DNA of 64,000 nt. It comes from Bacillota bacterium (GTDB lineage Bacteria > Bacillota > Bacilli > Alicyclobacillales > SLC66). Every line of letters begins with the position of its first letter. The first letter of the stretch is position 1. The position numbers were made by a program, and so were the translations under genes. The notes beneath the pieces were generated by a model. That model was not told the origin of the DNA and ran no database searches. It was given only the letters and a program-made list of their open reading frames with translations. The DNA lies in NCBI GenBank assembly GCA_021821085.1, contig JAKACV010000005.1, positions 1-64,000 of the forward strand, given 5' to 3'. Shown here one piece after another: positions 46,329-55,208 of the stretch.

Positions 46329-47276
46329 ATGATGAACAAACATGAAATGGCTATTCGAATGGGGAAGCTGTATGACATCCATCGATTAGGACACGCCTAT
46401 CTGTTACTTGGCGAACATCCGTCGTTTCTTGTAGAGACTGTACAGTTGATTACTGAGGTACTTTTTTGCAAAAAAGCGCTTGTACACGGAGAGGCCTGTC
46501 ATCAATGCGACGAGTGTATTCGGATAGCTTCAGGAAACCATCTTGGAATCTCGTGGCTAAAACCAGATGGCGCCTCTCTGAAGATTGCACAGATGCGTGC
46601 AGCATGGTCTGCAGATACGCGCAAGGAAAATGGTGTAAAATTACGCGTGATTGTTGTTGAAGATGCCCACAAATTAACGCCTGAAGCTACGAATGCAATT
46701 TTAAAATGGGTTGAAGAACCGGGAGAAAATCGCCTATTTCTTTTTTTAACGATATCTTTGTCCGCAATTTTACCTACGTTACGTTCGCGATGTGCTATTT
46801 TGCGAATGGATCATCGGGGGATGGAAACGCCACAGGAGGCTCGTGACCCACTTCTCTCACTTTGGGAAGAGGTGGACAAAGAGACTGATGACGAAAAGAA
46901 CATGCTGAAGTTTGCTGACACAGTGGCTCTAGTGCTAAAATTGGGACAATCTATAGCCAAACAAGATCCTCATGCGTGGCATTTCATTGCTGAAAGATTC
47001 GCGAAAATGAATTACTCGACAGCACAGGCGAATGTGATTGTCGATCTGTTTAGTGCCTATTTTCGCGATCTCATAGCTGTAGCCTGTTCACTGCCAGTCT
47101 CCTATTACACCGCTCATAGTGAGCAGTTGCAGAAAGTGGCGCAGGCGAGCCAAGTGGATCGATATGCGCGGATTGCTTTAGAGATGAGCACCCTGCGTAG
47201 ACGATTAGCAAGTCACGTCCAGATAGTGACCGCTTTGGAAGCAGTATTTATTCGGGTTCAAAGGGAACCGGCGTGA
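46329..47276 (+). CDS. holB: DNA polymerase III delta-prime subunit
   Basis: The protein of about 315 residues is an AAA+ relative of the clamp loader: GHAYLLLGEHPS, a zinc-type cluster with CHQCDECIR, VVEDAHKLTPEATNAILKWVEEP, and LPTLRSRC with the SRC motif. The P-loop is degenerate, as usual for delta-prime. ATG 46329 or 46332 has GAGG upstream; ATG 46317 lacks spacing. In Bacillus ricT (yaaT) follows here; none is found in this window, and yabA starts 26 bases later. Confidence 0.9.
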   Translation: MMNKHEMAIRMGKLYDIHRLGHAYLLLGEHPSFLVETVQLITEVLFCKKALVHGEACHQCDECIRIASGNHLGISWLKPDGASLKIAQMRAAWSADTRKENGVKLRVIVVEDAHKLTPEATNAILKWVEEPGENRLFLFLTISLSAILPTLRSRCAILRMDHRGMETPQEARDPLLSLWEEVDKETDDEKNMLKFADTVALVLKLGQSIAKQDPHAWHFIAERFAKMNYSTAQANVIVDLFSAYFRDLIAVACSLPVSYYTAHSEQLQKVAQASQVDRYARIALEMSTLRRRLASHVQIVTALEAVFIRVQREPA

Positions 47277-47301
47277 CGCTTGTGAGTGGGGGAGTGAGCT
47301 C

Positions 47302-47616
47302 ATGATCGATAAACAGGCGATGTTGCGGCAGATTGAGCAACTGCAAGATCGAATCGGGGAGTTCTATCAGGAACTTGGAGAATTAAAGCTGTTAGTTAGC
47401 GATTTGATGGAAGAAAACGGGCAACTGGCCCTGGAGAATGTAAACCTGCGAGAGCGGGCCAGACTTTATGCAGAAGAGAAGACACCGGTGCATGGAGAAG
47501 CGGCTCGGTATCTAGGACAATTGTATGAAGATGGATTTCACATTTGTAACGTCAATTATGGAAGTCTACGCAAGGGAGAATGTCTGTTTTGCCTACAAAG
47601 TTTACAGCGCGTTTGA
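47302..47616 (+). CDS. yabA: Replication initiation control protein YabA
   Basis: The 104-residue protein begins with a leucine-zipper-like coiled coil (residues 8-50, LxxLKLLVSDLMEEN). It ends with a zinc-binding domain, HICNVNYGSLRKGECLFC, which has the His-Cys-Cys-Cys pattern of YabA. It binds DnaA and DnaN and restrains initiation. Standard position downstream of holB, except that ricT is missing between them. Confidence 0.93.
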   Translation: MIDKQAMLRQIEQLQDRIGEFYQELGELKLLVSDLMEENGQLALENVNLRERARLYAEEKTPVHGEAARYLGQLYEDGFHICNVNYGSLRKGECLFCLQSLQRV

Positions 47617-47647
47617 TGTGCTATTTTGCGACGAGGGTTGGGCTGTG

Positions 47648-48532
47648 ATGAGTAGAGAGAATGATGTCGATTCTGGCACCTTGTATCTTGTCCCGACTCC
47701 AATTGGCAATCTAGAAGATATTACACTTCGCGCATTGCGCATATTGCAAGAAGTGGACTTTATCGCTGCAGAAGATACGCGCCACTCCAGAAAGTTACTT
47801 ACACATTTTTCTATTCATCCCAAAAAGCTGTTTTCGTATCATGAACATAATGTGCGAACGGCCGGAGAGACCATTGTAGAGCTTCTACGAATGGGGCATT
47901 CAGGAGCGCTCATTTCCGATGCGGGGATGCCTGGTATTTCTGATCCTGGATTTGATCTCATCACACAGATGATTGAGGCAAAATTGCCTTATGTTGTTTT
48001 GCCAGGTCCAAGTGCGGTGATTACAGCTATAGTAGGTTCAGGGTTATCTACAGCACGTTTTTCTTTTCACGGCTTTTTACCACGTGACCGAAAGAATCGA
48101 CGCGAGACTATCGAGCGACTAGTCAGTCGTAAGGAGACGTTGGTTTTTTACGAAGCGCCACATCGTATAGAGAAATTGCTCGAAGATTTATATGAAGGAT
48201 TTGGCGACTGCCCGGTCGTGATTGCGAAAGAGTTGACAAAACGTCATGAACAGTATGTGCGAGGGCGTTTATCTGAACATGAACACCTGCTCCCTGAAGA
48301 GCTGAGAAGGGGAGAGATGGTTGTTCTGGTCGACGTCGATTCGCAGTGGAGCAATCGATTTCCTGTAGGACAAGATCATATTGTTGGTAGATTGCAGTTA
48401 TCCATTGTGGATCATGTGAGTGAGTTGATGGCGGAAGGTTTATCGAAGAAGGACGCCATGCGGGAAGTGGCAAAAGCCCGCAGCATATCGCGACGGGACG
48501 TTTACCAGATGATATTGGAAGATAAGGCGTGA
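47648..48532 (+). CDS. rsmI: 16S rRNA 2-prime-O-ribose C1402 methyltransferase
   Basis: ATG 47648 (MSRENDVDSG) is preceded by GAGGG; longer upstream reading is spurious overlap with yabA. The 294-residue enzyme shows tetrapyrrole-methylase motifs: LVPTPIGNLEDIT, AAEDTRHSRKLL, ISDAGMPGISDPG, LPGPSAVITA and FHGFLPRDRK. It methylates C1402 of 16S rRNA with SAM. In Bacillus the gene is yabC. yabB and yazA, usually upstream, are absent here. Confidence 0.95.
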   Translation: MSRENDVDSGTLYLVPTPIGNLEDITLRALRILQEVDFIAAEDTRHSRKLLTHFSIHPKKLFSYHEHNVRTAGETIVELLRMGHSGALISDAGMPGISDPGFDLITQMIEAKLPYVVLPGPSAVITAIVGSGLSTARFSFHGFLPRDRKNRRETIERLVSRKETLVFYEAPHRIEKLLEDLYEGFGDCPVVIAKELTKRHEQYVRGRLSEHEHLLPEELRRGEMVVLVDVDSQWSNRFPVGQDHIVGRLQLSIVDHVSELMAEGLSKKDAMREVAKARSISRRDVYQMILEDKA

Positions 48533-48555
48533 ATGTGTAAGAGTGTCGGATATCC

Positions 48556-48807
48556 TTATTGGTGTTGTTGTCCCATTTCTGCAATGCAACTTGGGCAAAT
48601 ATTTTTACCTTTGAAGTGAATGATTTGATCAGCTTGACCACAGAAGATGCAGGCTGGCTCGTATTTTTTCAAAACAATACGATCCCCATCTACATAGATT
48701 TCTAGGGCGTCTTTTTCTCCAATACCTAAGGTGCGGCGCAGTTCAATCGGAATGACGACACGCCCTAATTCGTCGACCTTGCGCACAATGCCTGTGGATT
48801 TCATCAT
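48556..48807 (-). CDS. abrB: AbrB-family transition-state regulator
   Basis: The start is set at 48807 (MMKSTGIVRKVDELG), after GAGGAGG. The 83-residue protein has the swapped-hairpin DNA-binding domain (GRVVIPIELRRTLGI, YVDGDRIVLKKYEP) and a C-terminal CIFCGQADQI zinc-like pair. AbrB represses post-exponential genes and is itself a Spo0A target in Bacillus. The gene is convergent with rsmI and divergent from sigK, close to its Bacillus location. Confidence 0.93.
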   Translation of the reverse strand: MMKSTGIVRKVDELGRVVIPIELRRTLGIGEKDALEIYVDGDRIVLKKYEPACIFCGQADQIIHFKGKNICPSCIAEMGQQHQ

Positions 48808-49066
48808 CGTGAGTTTTCCTCCTCGTATCACATAAGTAAATGAAGTGAGAGTTAGCACACTCTACAAACGCTGCAAAAATTCACAACCTTGCGGGAATTA
48901 TTAAGTTTTACCCACTTATTTACTAGTGAAAGTCTACCACTTCGTCCATAGAGATGCAATAGTTTTTTTACTAATTTGAGCTAAACATGAATTGTTGGAT
49001 GGAACTCACCTGCTTGCTTCGGCATACAATGGTTCGATGCCGCCAGGATAGCAGGAGGGACATGGA

Positions 49067-49804
49067 GTGCCAGAATTCATTTCACTCATCACCCTATGTG
49101 TAAAGGAAACGGTGTCACTCGTTTCCTACGTGAAAAATCAGGCCTTTCCGCAACCGCTTAATGAACGTGAAGAAAAAGAATGCCTACAAAGGTTACAACA
49201 GGGGGATGAAGCGGCCTACAACCGCTTAATTGAACATAATTTACGGCTTGTAGCTTATATTGCAAAAAAGTTTCGAGATTCAGGTGTGGATGAAGATGAT
49301 ATGATTTCACTTGGCACGATTGGTTTGATTAAGGCTGTGAAGAGTTTTCGACAAGATGCTGGAACAAAGTTTGCTACGTATGCCGCGCGGTGCATTGAAA
49401 ATGAGATGCTCATGCATTTACGTTCGCGAAAAAAGTCGAGTCGCGATATTTCAATGGATGAATCCATTGGTACGGACAAAGAGGGCAATGATCTGACGTT
49501 GCGTGATGTCCTTGGTTCCGATTCAGATGAACTGGAGCAATTTGTCGGCGAACGATTAGAAGAAGAACGGTTGCGATCGTTTTTACCTATTTTAGATGCA
49601 CGCGAACGTAAGGTCGTTTGTCTACGCTATGGATTGATCGACGGCATAGAGTGGACGCAAAACCAAATTGCAGAACAGATGGGCATCTCTCGATCTTATG
49701 TGTCGCGAATTGAGGCTCGGGCATTAACGAAATTGCAGCATGCACTCTATCCTCGACCTAAACGTGTTCCACAATCGTTTCGAACGACACGTCAGCCTCG
49801 TTAA
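49067..49804 (+). CDS. sigK: Sporulation sigma factor K, with pro-sequence
   Basis: GTG 49067 follows GGAGGGACATGGA. The 245-residue protein has an N-terminal membrane-associating pro-sequence (FISLITLCVKETVSLVSYV), then KNQAFPQPLNE, region 2 (LIEHNLRLVAYIAKKF, DMISLGTIGLIKAV, GTKFATYAARCIENEM) and region 4 with the HTH GISRSYVSRIEARAL. This is the mother-cell sigma-K precursor, freed by SpoIVFB and controlled by BofA (40964). The gene is uninterrupted: no skin-type element is present. It lies between abrB and metG, an unusual place compared with Bacillus subtilis. Confidence 0.88.
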   Translation: MPEFISLITLCVKETVSLVSYVKNQAFPQPLNEREEKECLQRLQQGDEAAYNRLIEHNLRLVAYIAKKFRDSGVDEDDMISLGTIGLIKAVKSFRQDAGTKFATYAARCIENEMLMHLRSRKKSSRDISMDESIGTDKEGNDLTLRDVLGSDSDELEQFVGERLEEERLRSFLPILDARERKVVCLRYGLIDGIEWTQNQIAEQMGISRSYVSRIEARALTKLQHALYPRPKRVPQSFRTTRQPR

Positions 49805-50139
49805 AACGGGTTCGAAGATGGGGATTCGTTTATGGGTGTGGATTCCATTTAAGGATTGAGTTTCCATTTTCCCAGAGGGATTCACCCTATGATCTTTTTT
49901 CGTAGTTCGCTGTTCGTTGAGCCCAGTGTGAGCGCGGGTTGTTTACCCTCGAAAAATAACTTTTCCCCATCCACTGGCGTATAAAGTCTTATAAAACAAG
50001 GCTGAATTTTCGTGAAGTCGTAGTTTGAGCAGGGGATCAATCAGTATGCGTGACCGCCAGAGGCACGAATTTGCTCAAAAAGGGTCTTTGAAAGGTTTCG
50101 TTTCTGAAAAAATGAGGACAGCGCAAAATGCTCCTATCA
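49805..50139. other. Spacer after sigK
   Basis: No gene is supported in these 335 bases. A weak AGGG/CCCT hairpin before a T6 tract (about 49876-49900) may be the sigK terminator, and a TTGAGCA/TGCTCAA pair lies at about 50028-50085. The region ends at the target duplication of the first MITE. Confidence 0.4.
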
Positions 50140-50296
50140 GAGTCTGTTCAAAAAGGGTTGAGGTAAGATGTAAGCAGGGGTTTGGTGAAGTCTGGACATG
50201 CGCGCGGAGTGTACGATAGGTGGTACATGAGCACGCATGTCCAGCACAAGCCGAAGCCCTGCGCCGCAGAGTTCTCGACCCTTTTTGAACAACCTC
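50140..50296 (+). mobile_element. 157-bp MITE, copy 1
   Basis: The 157-bp element has near-perfect terminal inverted repeats (GAGTCTGTTCAAAAAGGGT at the left, the complement of GAGGTTGTTCAAAAAGGGT at the right). It is flanked by a 5-bp target duplication TATCA (50135-50139 and 50297-50301). Internally it folds into a long imperfect hairpin, with CTGGACATGCG/CGCATGTCCAG as the strongest stem. It carries no gene. Copies 2 and 3 are at 56533 and 60580, all in the same orientation. Its mobility needs a transposase in trans. Confidence 0.9.
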
Positions 50297-50425
50297 TATC
50301 AATGTAAATTGACAGTAGATCCTTTTTACTGATACCATGTTCGACAAGAAACATTTGGTCATTCAAGGGATGAACGCAGTGTCATGGGCGTTTAGATTGC
50401 TTGGTGAAAACGGAGGATTACTCAC

Positions 50426-52420
50426 GTGAGCGAACGTACATTTTATATCACCACCCCTATTTATTATCCGAATGATAAGTTGCATATTGGTCATGCGTAC
50501 ACTACCACGATTGCAGATACGTTAGCTCGTTATAAACGCCTTCAAGGATATGCTGTGTGGTATCTCACTGGGACGGACGAGCATGGTCAAAAATTGCAAC
50601 GCAAAGCGGAGGAAGCAGGGAAAGATCCACAGACTTATATTGACGGGATCGTTGGTTGGATTCAGGCTTTGTGGGGACGGTTAGACATTTCGTATGACGA
50701 TTTTATTCGTACGACTGAACCACGCCATAAGACGATGGTACAAAAGATTTTCGCTCGCCTTGTTGAACAGGGAGATATTTATCTGGGGGAATATGAGGGT
50801 TGGTACTGCACACCATGCGAGTCTTTTTGGACAGAGCGGCAACTAAAGGATGGGTTCTGTCCAGATTGTGGTAGGCCGGTTGAGCTTGTTCGTGAACCAA
50901 GTTACTTTTTTCGCATGGGTAAGTACGCTGATCGACTCGTCGCTTATTATGAGGAGCATCCGGATTTTATTTTGCCCGAGTCGCGAAAGCATGAGATGTT
51001 GAATAATTTTCTGCGTCCAGGACTCGAAGATTTGTGCGTATCGCGAACGAGTTTTAGCTGGGGGATCCCTGTTGCAGATGATCCTTTACATGTGGTCTAT
51101 GTTTGGTTAGATGCGTTAACTAATTATGTTTCAGCACTTGGTTATCTGTCGGATGATCCTGCATTGCAGCAACGTTTTGCTCGTTTTTGGCCAGCGAATG
51201 TTCATGTGATGGCGAAGGAAATCGCGCGCTTCCATACAATCTATTGGCCTATCTTTCTTATGGCCTTAGATCTGCCGCTTCCAAAACAAGTAGTGGCACA
51301 TGGCTGGTTATTGATGAAGGATGGGAAAATGTCCAAGTCTAAGGGCAATGTGATCGATCCGAATATTCTCATAGACCGCTATGGTTCTGATGCTCTCCGT
51401 TACTTTTTAATGCGAGAAATTCCGTTTGGACAAGATGGGGTATTCACGCCTGAAGCGCTTATGGAGAGATTAAATTTTGATCTGGCGAATGATCTTGGCA
51501 ATTTACTTCATCGTTCATTGTCGATGTTAGGGCAGTTTTGTGATGGTGTAATTCCTGAGAGTCGTCAACCAACTTCGCTTGAAACGGAGTTTGCACAGCT
51601 TGCATATGAATCGGCACTACAAGTGGAGGATGCACTTGATCGCTATGACTTTGCAGGGGCACTTTCTGCCGTGTGGAACATTGTCCGAAGAGGGAATCGG
51701 TATATTGATGAGACGGCGCCTTGGGCATTGGCGAAAAAGGGCGATACAGAACGGCTTGGGACGGTACTCTACACCACATTTGAGGGTTTGCGCATCGTGA
51801 GTGTATTGCTGCAGCCGTTTATGCCAAAGACATCACCAAAAATGTGGGATCAGATGGGCATTGAAGCTGGGGAGTTGACGACGTGGGAGAGTGCGAAAGT
51901 ATTCGGGAAGTTGTCGAGTGGCACCCTTTGCAAAAAGGGTGACCCGATCTTTCCTCGTCTTGATGTGAAGGAGGAGATAGAAGCTTTGGATCGAATCATG
52001 GAAGAGCAAAAAGGGTATGAAACAAAGGAATCAATGGGAGTACAGGAGCAAGCTGTCGTTAAACCTGTCGATAACTCTGAGGAGACTGGTGTCGTTCATT
52101 TTATCCAAATTGATGATTTTGCAAAAGTAGATTTGCGTGTAGCGCAAGTGGTTCATGCGGAAGCAGTGCCAAAAGCAGACAAACTACTCAAGTTGCAGCT
52201 TGATCTAGGAACAGAACAACGCCAGGTTGTATCAGGTATTGCCAAACACTATGCACCAGAACAACTGATCGGGCAAAAGGTGATTCTCGTAGCAAATTTG
52301 AAACCTGTGAAACTGCGTGGGGTTGCTTCAGATGGGATGATTTTGGCCGCATCGTCCGGCGACCAACTCGTACTTGCTACAGTTTCCGGTGAGATTCCAT
52401 TGGGGGCAAAGGTAAAGTGA
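50426..52420 (+). CDS. metG: Methionyl-tRNA synthetase
   Basis: GTG 50426 follows GGAGG. The 664-residue class-I synthetase has the HIGH-type motif (KLHIGHAYT), a zinc knuckle (CTPCESFWTERQ and CPDCGRP), and KMSKSKGN near residue 302. A C-terminal tRNA-binding EMAP/Trbp111-type domain from about residue 560 includes DDFAKVDLRVAQVVHAE. It charges tRNA-Met. The stop overlaps the tatD start (GTGA). Confidence 0.97.
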   Translation: MSERTFYITTPIYYPNDKLHIGHAYTTTIADTLARYKRLQGYAVWYLTGTDEHGQKLQRKAEEAGKDPQTYIDGIVGWIQALWGRLDISYDDFIRTTEPRHKTMVQKIFARLVEQGDIYLGEYEGWYCTPCESFWTERQLKDGFCPDCGRPVELVREPSYFFRMGKYADRLVAYYEEHPDFILPESRKHEMLNNFLRPGLEDLCVSRTSFSWGIPVADDPLHVVYVWLDALTNYVSALGYLSDDPALQQRFARFWPANVHVMAKEIARFHTIYWPIFLMALDLPLPKQVVAHGWLLMKDGKMSKSKGNVIDPNILIDRYGSDALRYFLMREIPFGQDGVFTPEALMERLNFDLANDLGNLLHRSLSMLGQFCDGVIPESRQPTSLETEFAQLAYESALQVEDALDRYDFAGALSAVWNIVRRGNRYIDETAPWALAKKGDTERLGTVLYTTFEGLRIVSVLLQPFMPKTSPKMWDQMGIEAGELTTWESAKVFGKLSSGTLCKKGDPIFPRLDVKEEIEALDRIMEEQKGYETKESMGVQEQAVVKPVDNSEETGVVHFIQIDDFAKVDLRVAQVVHAEAVPKADKLLKLQLDLGTEQRQVVSGIAKHYAPEQLIGQKVILVANLKPVKLRGVASDGMILAASSGDQLVLATVSGEIPLGAKVK

Positions 52421-53196
52421 CATTGTCGTTGTTTGATACACATACGCACCTTAATGACGCAGATCTCTTGGCGCGAACAGAAGAACTCTTGGTGCGCGCG
52501 CAAGAGGCTGGAGTGCTTCGTCTCGTGGTTCCAGGGTATGACCGAGAATCATCGCTAAGGGCAATGGATTTGGCGTCGCGTTATGAGTCTGTATATGCGG
52601 TGGTCGGTTATCATCCACAGGATGCAAGAGCGGTCAAGGAACAAGATTTTGCTGATCTTGAGAGATGGATAAACGATGCGAAAGTGGTTGGTATCGGAGA
52701 AATCGGGCTAGATTACCATTATGATGATACACCGCGTGAGATACAGGCAGACGTATTTCGGCGCCAGATTGCGATCGCTAAACGCGTGAAAAAACCAATT
52801 GTAATTCACGATCGAGATGCCCATGGCGATATAGTAAACATCTTGAGGGAAGAAAATGCAAAGGAAATTGGTGGGATCATGCACTGCTTCTCAGGGAGTG
52901 TAGAGATGGCCATAGACTGTTTAAACTTAAATTTCTATATCTCCTTTGCCGGACCTGTCACATTTAAAAATGCGTTGCGACCACAGGAGGTGGCTCTGAA
53001 CATCCCGCTAGATCGGTTGTTAGTTGAAACAGACGCCCCTTATCTAACGCCAGTGCCGCATCGTGGCAAGCAAAATGAACCAGCAAATGTGCGCTTGGTG
53101 GCAGAGAAGTTGGCTCAACTGCGCGGGATTTCGGTGAATGAGTTGGCGCAGGTGACCTATGAGAATGCAAATCGCATATTTGGTATTAAGGGATGA
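52417..53196 (+). CDS. tatD: TatD-family metal-dependent DNase
   Basis: The 259-residue protein has metal ligands typical of TatD: FDTHTHL, GEIGLDYHYD, VIHDRDAHGD, HCFSGS and a VETDAPYLTP end. It is a 3-prime exonuclease/DNase of the amidohydrolase fold, active on DNA. GTG 52417 overlaps the metG stop, and the end overlaps rnmV by four bases, showing tight coupling. In Bacillus the gene is yabD. Confidence 0.93.
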   Translation: MTLSLFDTHTHLNDADLLARTEELLVRAQEAGVLRLVVPGYDRESSLRAMDLASRYESVYAVVGYHPQDARAVKEQDFADLERWINDAKVVGIGEIGLDYHYDDTPREIQADVFRRQIAIAKRVKKPIVIHDRDAHGDIVNILREENAKEIGGIMHCFSGSVEMAIDCLNLNFYISFAGPVTFKNALRPQEVALNIPLDRLLVETDAPYLTPVPHRGKQNEPANVRLVAEKLAQLRGISVNELAQVTYENANRIFGIKG

Positions 53197-53753
53197 ATAC
53201 GATGCAGGTGAAGGAAGTCATCATTGTAGAGGGAACGCATGATCGCGATCGAATTATGCAGGCAGTTTCTGCAGACGTGCTTGTGACGGGTGGTTCGCAT
53301 ATTGCAAAGGATGTATTTGATCGAATTGAGCGAGTGGCTAAGGAACGCGGGATTATTGTATTAACTGATCCCGATTTTGCCGGCAATCACATTCGAAGGA
53401 TGATCACACAACGGTTTCCTCATGCGAAGCACGCGTATATTGAACGTGCAAAGGCAATGAGAAAAGGCGATATCGGTGTTGAAAATGCACCGCCGCAAGC
53501 GATCATAGAGGCTCTACAAAAAGTACGTACCGTATGGGAACGGCCTGGTCAGATCGTTTCTTGGAGCGAACTGCAAAACGAGGGCTTCGTGGGAAGTTCA
53601 CAGGCGGCTCAACGTCGTGAACGTCTTGGGGCTATTTTGCACATTGGGTACGCGAATGCAAAAACCTTCTTTCATCGGTTGAATACACTTAGTGTATCTC
53701 GCGCTGAATTTGATGCGGCATTGGCACGATTGGAAGTGGAGGAGAGGCATTGA
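53193..53753 (+). CDS. rnmV: Ribonuclease M5
   Basis: The 186-residue protein has an N-terminal Toprim domain with the catalytic motifs VIIVEGTHDRD and LTDPDFAGNHIR, followed by a 5S-rRNA-binding C-terminal part (KKGDIGVENA, SRAEFDAAL). RNase M5 matures 5S rRNA with L18. ATG 53193 or ATG 53202 can start it. yabE, which usually lies before it, is absent. The gene overlaps the rsmA start. Confidence 0.93.
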   Translation: MNTMQVKEVIIVEGTHDRDRIMQAVSADVLVTGGSHIAKDVFDRIERVAKERGIIVLTDPDFAGNHIRRMITQRFPHAKHAYIERAKAMRKGDIGVENAPPQAIIEALQKVRTVWERPGQIVSWSELQNEGFVGSSQAAQRRERLGAILHIGYANAKTFFHRLNTLSVSRAEFDAALARLEVEERH

Positions 53754-54688
53754 AACAGCGGCTGTATCAGCCCCGTGTTGTGGGAGATCTACTGAAGAGA
53801 CATGGGTTTGCAATGAAGAAGGGATTAGGACAGAACTTTCTCATCGATGCGCACGTGCTCGGCGAAATTGTAGATGCAGCATTAGAAGGAGTTTCGCCAG
53901 TTGGTGAGAAGATCGCTGTAGAGGTCGGTCCAGGTATAGGGACCCTTACCCAGGCGTTGATTGAGGGCGGCTTTGATCGGGTCATTGCAATTGAGAAGGA
54001 TAGGAGATTACAACCTCTTCTACTGGAAACGCTCGGAGAGTACAAAAACATTGATGTGCATTATGCAGATGCCTTGCAATTTGACTTCACATCCCTTTTA
54101 CAAGGGATTGCACAAGATGCGACTGTCCGTTTTGCAGCGAATTTACCTTACTACATTACGACTCCTCTTTTGATGCACCTGTTGGAGAGCCGATTCCCTT
54201 TTTCACACTTGGTGGTTATGGTGCAAAAGGAAGTGGCTGAGCGAATGGTTGCAAAACCTGGGGGAAAAGACTATGGTGCTTTGAGTGTTGCTGTGCAATA
54301 CTATTCACAAGCGAAATTAGTGATGATCGTACCTGGAACCTGTTTTATGCCCAAACCAGATGTTGAGTCTGCAGTTGTTTCTTTACAGAGGGTGAATCAT
54401 GGATATGATTGTGATCAGGCCATGCTATTTCGCGTTGTGCGAGGCGCATTTGCTAAACGTAGAAAAACGCTAGAGAATACGTTAGCGATGGAGTTTGGGC
54501 TAACCAAGCCAATTGTGCGCGCTTGGTTAGAAAGTGCGGGGATTGAAGGGATTCGTCGCGGGGAGACGCTAAGTCTTGATGAGTTTGCGGTGCTTACCGA
54601 TCGCTTTGAACAGTTTGTCTCTTCATTCGATAGGAAGGTGACAACAGATGAAATTCATGAGTCCGACGAAAGGCAGTATGACGATTGA
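53750..54688 (+). CDS. rsmA: 16S rRNA dimethyladenosine transferase
   Basis: TTG 53750 overlaps the rnmV stop. The 312-residue KsgA shows KGLGQNFLID, the SAM site VEVGPGIGTLT, IEKDRRL, the NLPYYITTPLL catalytic motif and FxPxPDVESAVV. It dimethylates A1518/A1519 in 16S rRNA. Its end overlaps the following YkuK-like gene by 41 bases. Confidence 0.96.
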   Translation: MKQRLYQPRVVGDLLKRHGFAMKKGLGQNFLIDAHVLGEIVDAALEGVSPVGEKIAVEVGPGIGTLTQALIEGGFDRVIAIEKDRRLQPLLLETLGEYKNIDVHYADALQFDFTSLLQGIAQDATVRFAANLPYYITTPLLMHLLESRFPFSHLVVMVQKEVAERMVAKPGGKDYGALSVAVQYYSQAKLVMIVPGTCFMPKPDVESAVVSLQRVNHGYDCDQAMLFRVVRGAFAKRRKTLENTLAMEFGLTKPIVRAWLESAGIEGIRRGETLSLDEFAVLTDRFEQFVSSFDRKVTTDEIHESDERQYDD

Positions 54689-55130
54689 AGAAGTAGCTCT
54701 CGACATGAGTCAATATCTTGCAGAAAGACCGGAAGCTAAGTATCGATTGATCGTTGGCTCAGATTCACAACCACATGTTGCGCGCCAGTCCACTTTGTTT
54801 GTAACGGCCATCGTTATTCACAGGGTAGGGAAAGGCGCGCGTTTTTATATTTTGAAGCGTCCCTATAAACGCCCCATCCGTTTGCGCCAACGTATTTTTA
54901 TGGAGGCTTCCATGGCACTTGAAGTGGTTCATGAGTTAGAACAAGTCCTCAGTCAATATCACGTTGTATTACCTATTGAGGTTCATCTTGATATTGGAGA
55001 AGAGGGGGAGACAAAGGCATTGATCAAGGAACTGGTGGGTTGGGTTACGCAAAGCGGATATTTGCCTAAGATTAAGCCTGAGTCATTTGGCGCCTCTAAG
55101 GTTGCAGATCGCTATAGCAAGTCTGAATGA
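54648..55130 (+). CDS. YkuK-like ribonuclease H-fold protein
   Basis: ATG 54648 follows GGAAGGTG, inside the end of rsmA. The 160-residue protein resembles DUF458/YkuK: LIVGSDSQPHVARQ, FVTAIVIHR, LKRPYKRPIRLRQRIFMEA and PIEVHLDIGEEG. The Asp/Glu set suggests an RNase H-like fold, but the activity is unproven. In Bacillus subtilis ykuK is elsewhere, so this location is a local rearrangement. Confidence 0.75.
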   Translation: MKFMSPTKGSMTIEEVALDMSQYLAERPEAKYRLIVGSDSQPHVARQSTLFVTAIVIHRVGKGARFYILKRPYKRPIRLRQRIFMEASMALEVVHELEQVLSQYHVVLPIEVHLDIGEEGETKALIKELVGWVTQSGYLPKIKPESFGASKVADRYSKSE

Positions 55131-55208
55131 TGATCAGGCCGATTCACGAATCTCCGCTTCTGTACATAAGATACCGTCAAAGGATGTTGATGAAGGAGGC
55201 GGTTCTGT

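Noticed and set aside
47525-47647. Longer rsmI start overlapping yabA
   Set aside because: The extension is out-of-frame reading of yabA. The enzyme's conserved N terminus starts soon after ATG 47648, which has its own ribosome binding site.
50025-50362. Short ORFs on both strands across the first MITE
   Set aside because: They lie inside the inverted-repeat element and are also present in the other copies; no ribosome binding site or protein motif.
49805-50425. T-box or S-box leader upstream of metG
   Set aside because: The conserved T-box sequence AGGGTGGNACCGCG and SAM riboswitch elements are absent; the region instead holds the first MITE.
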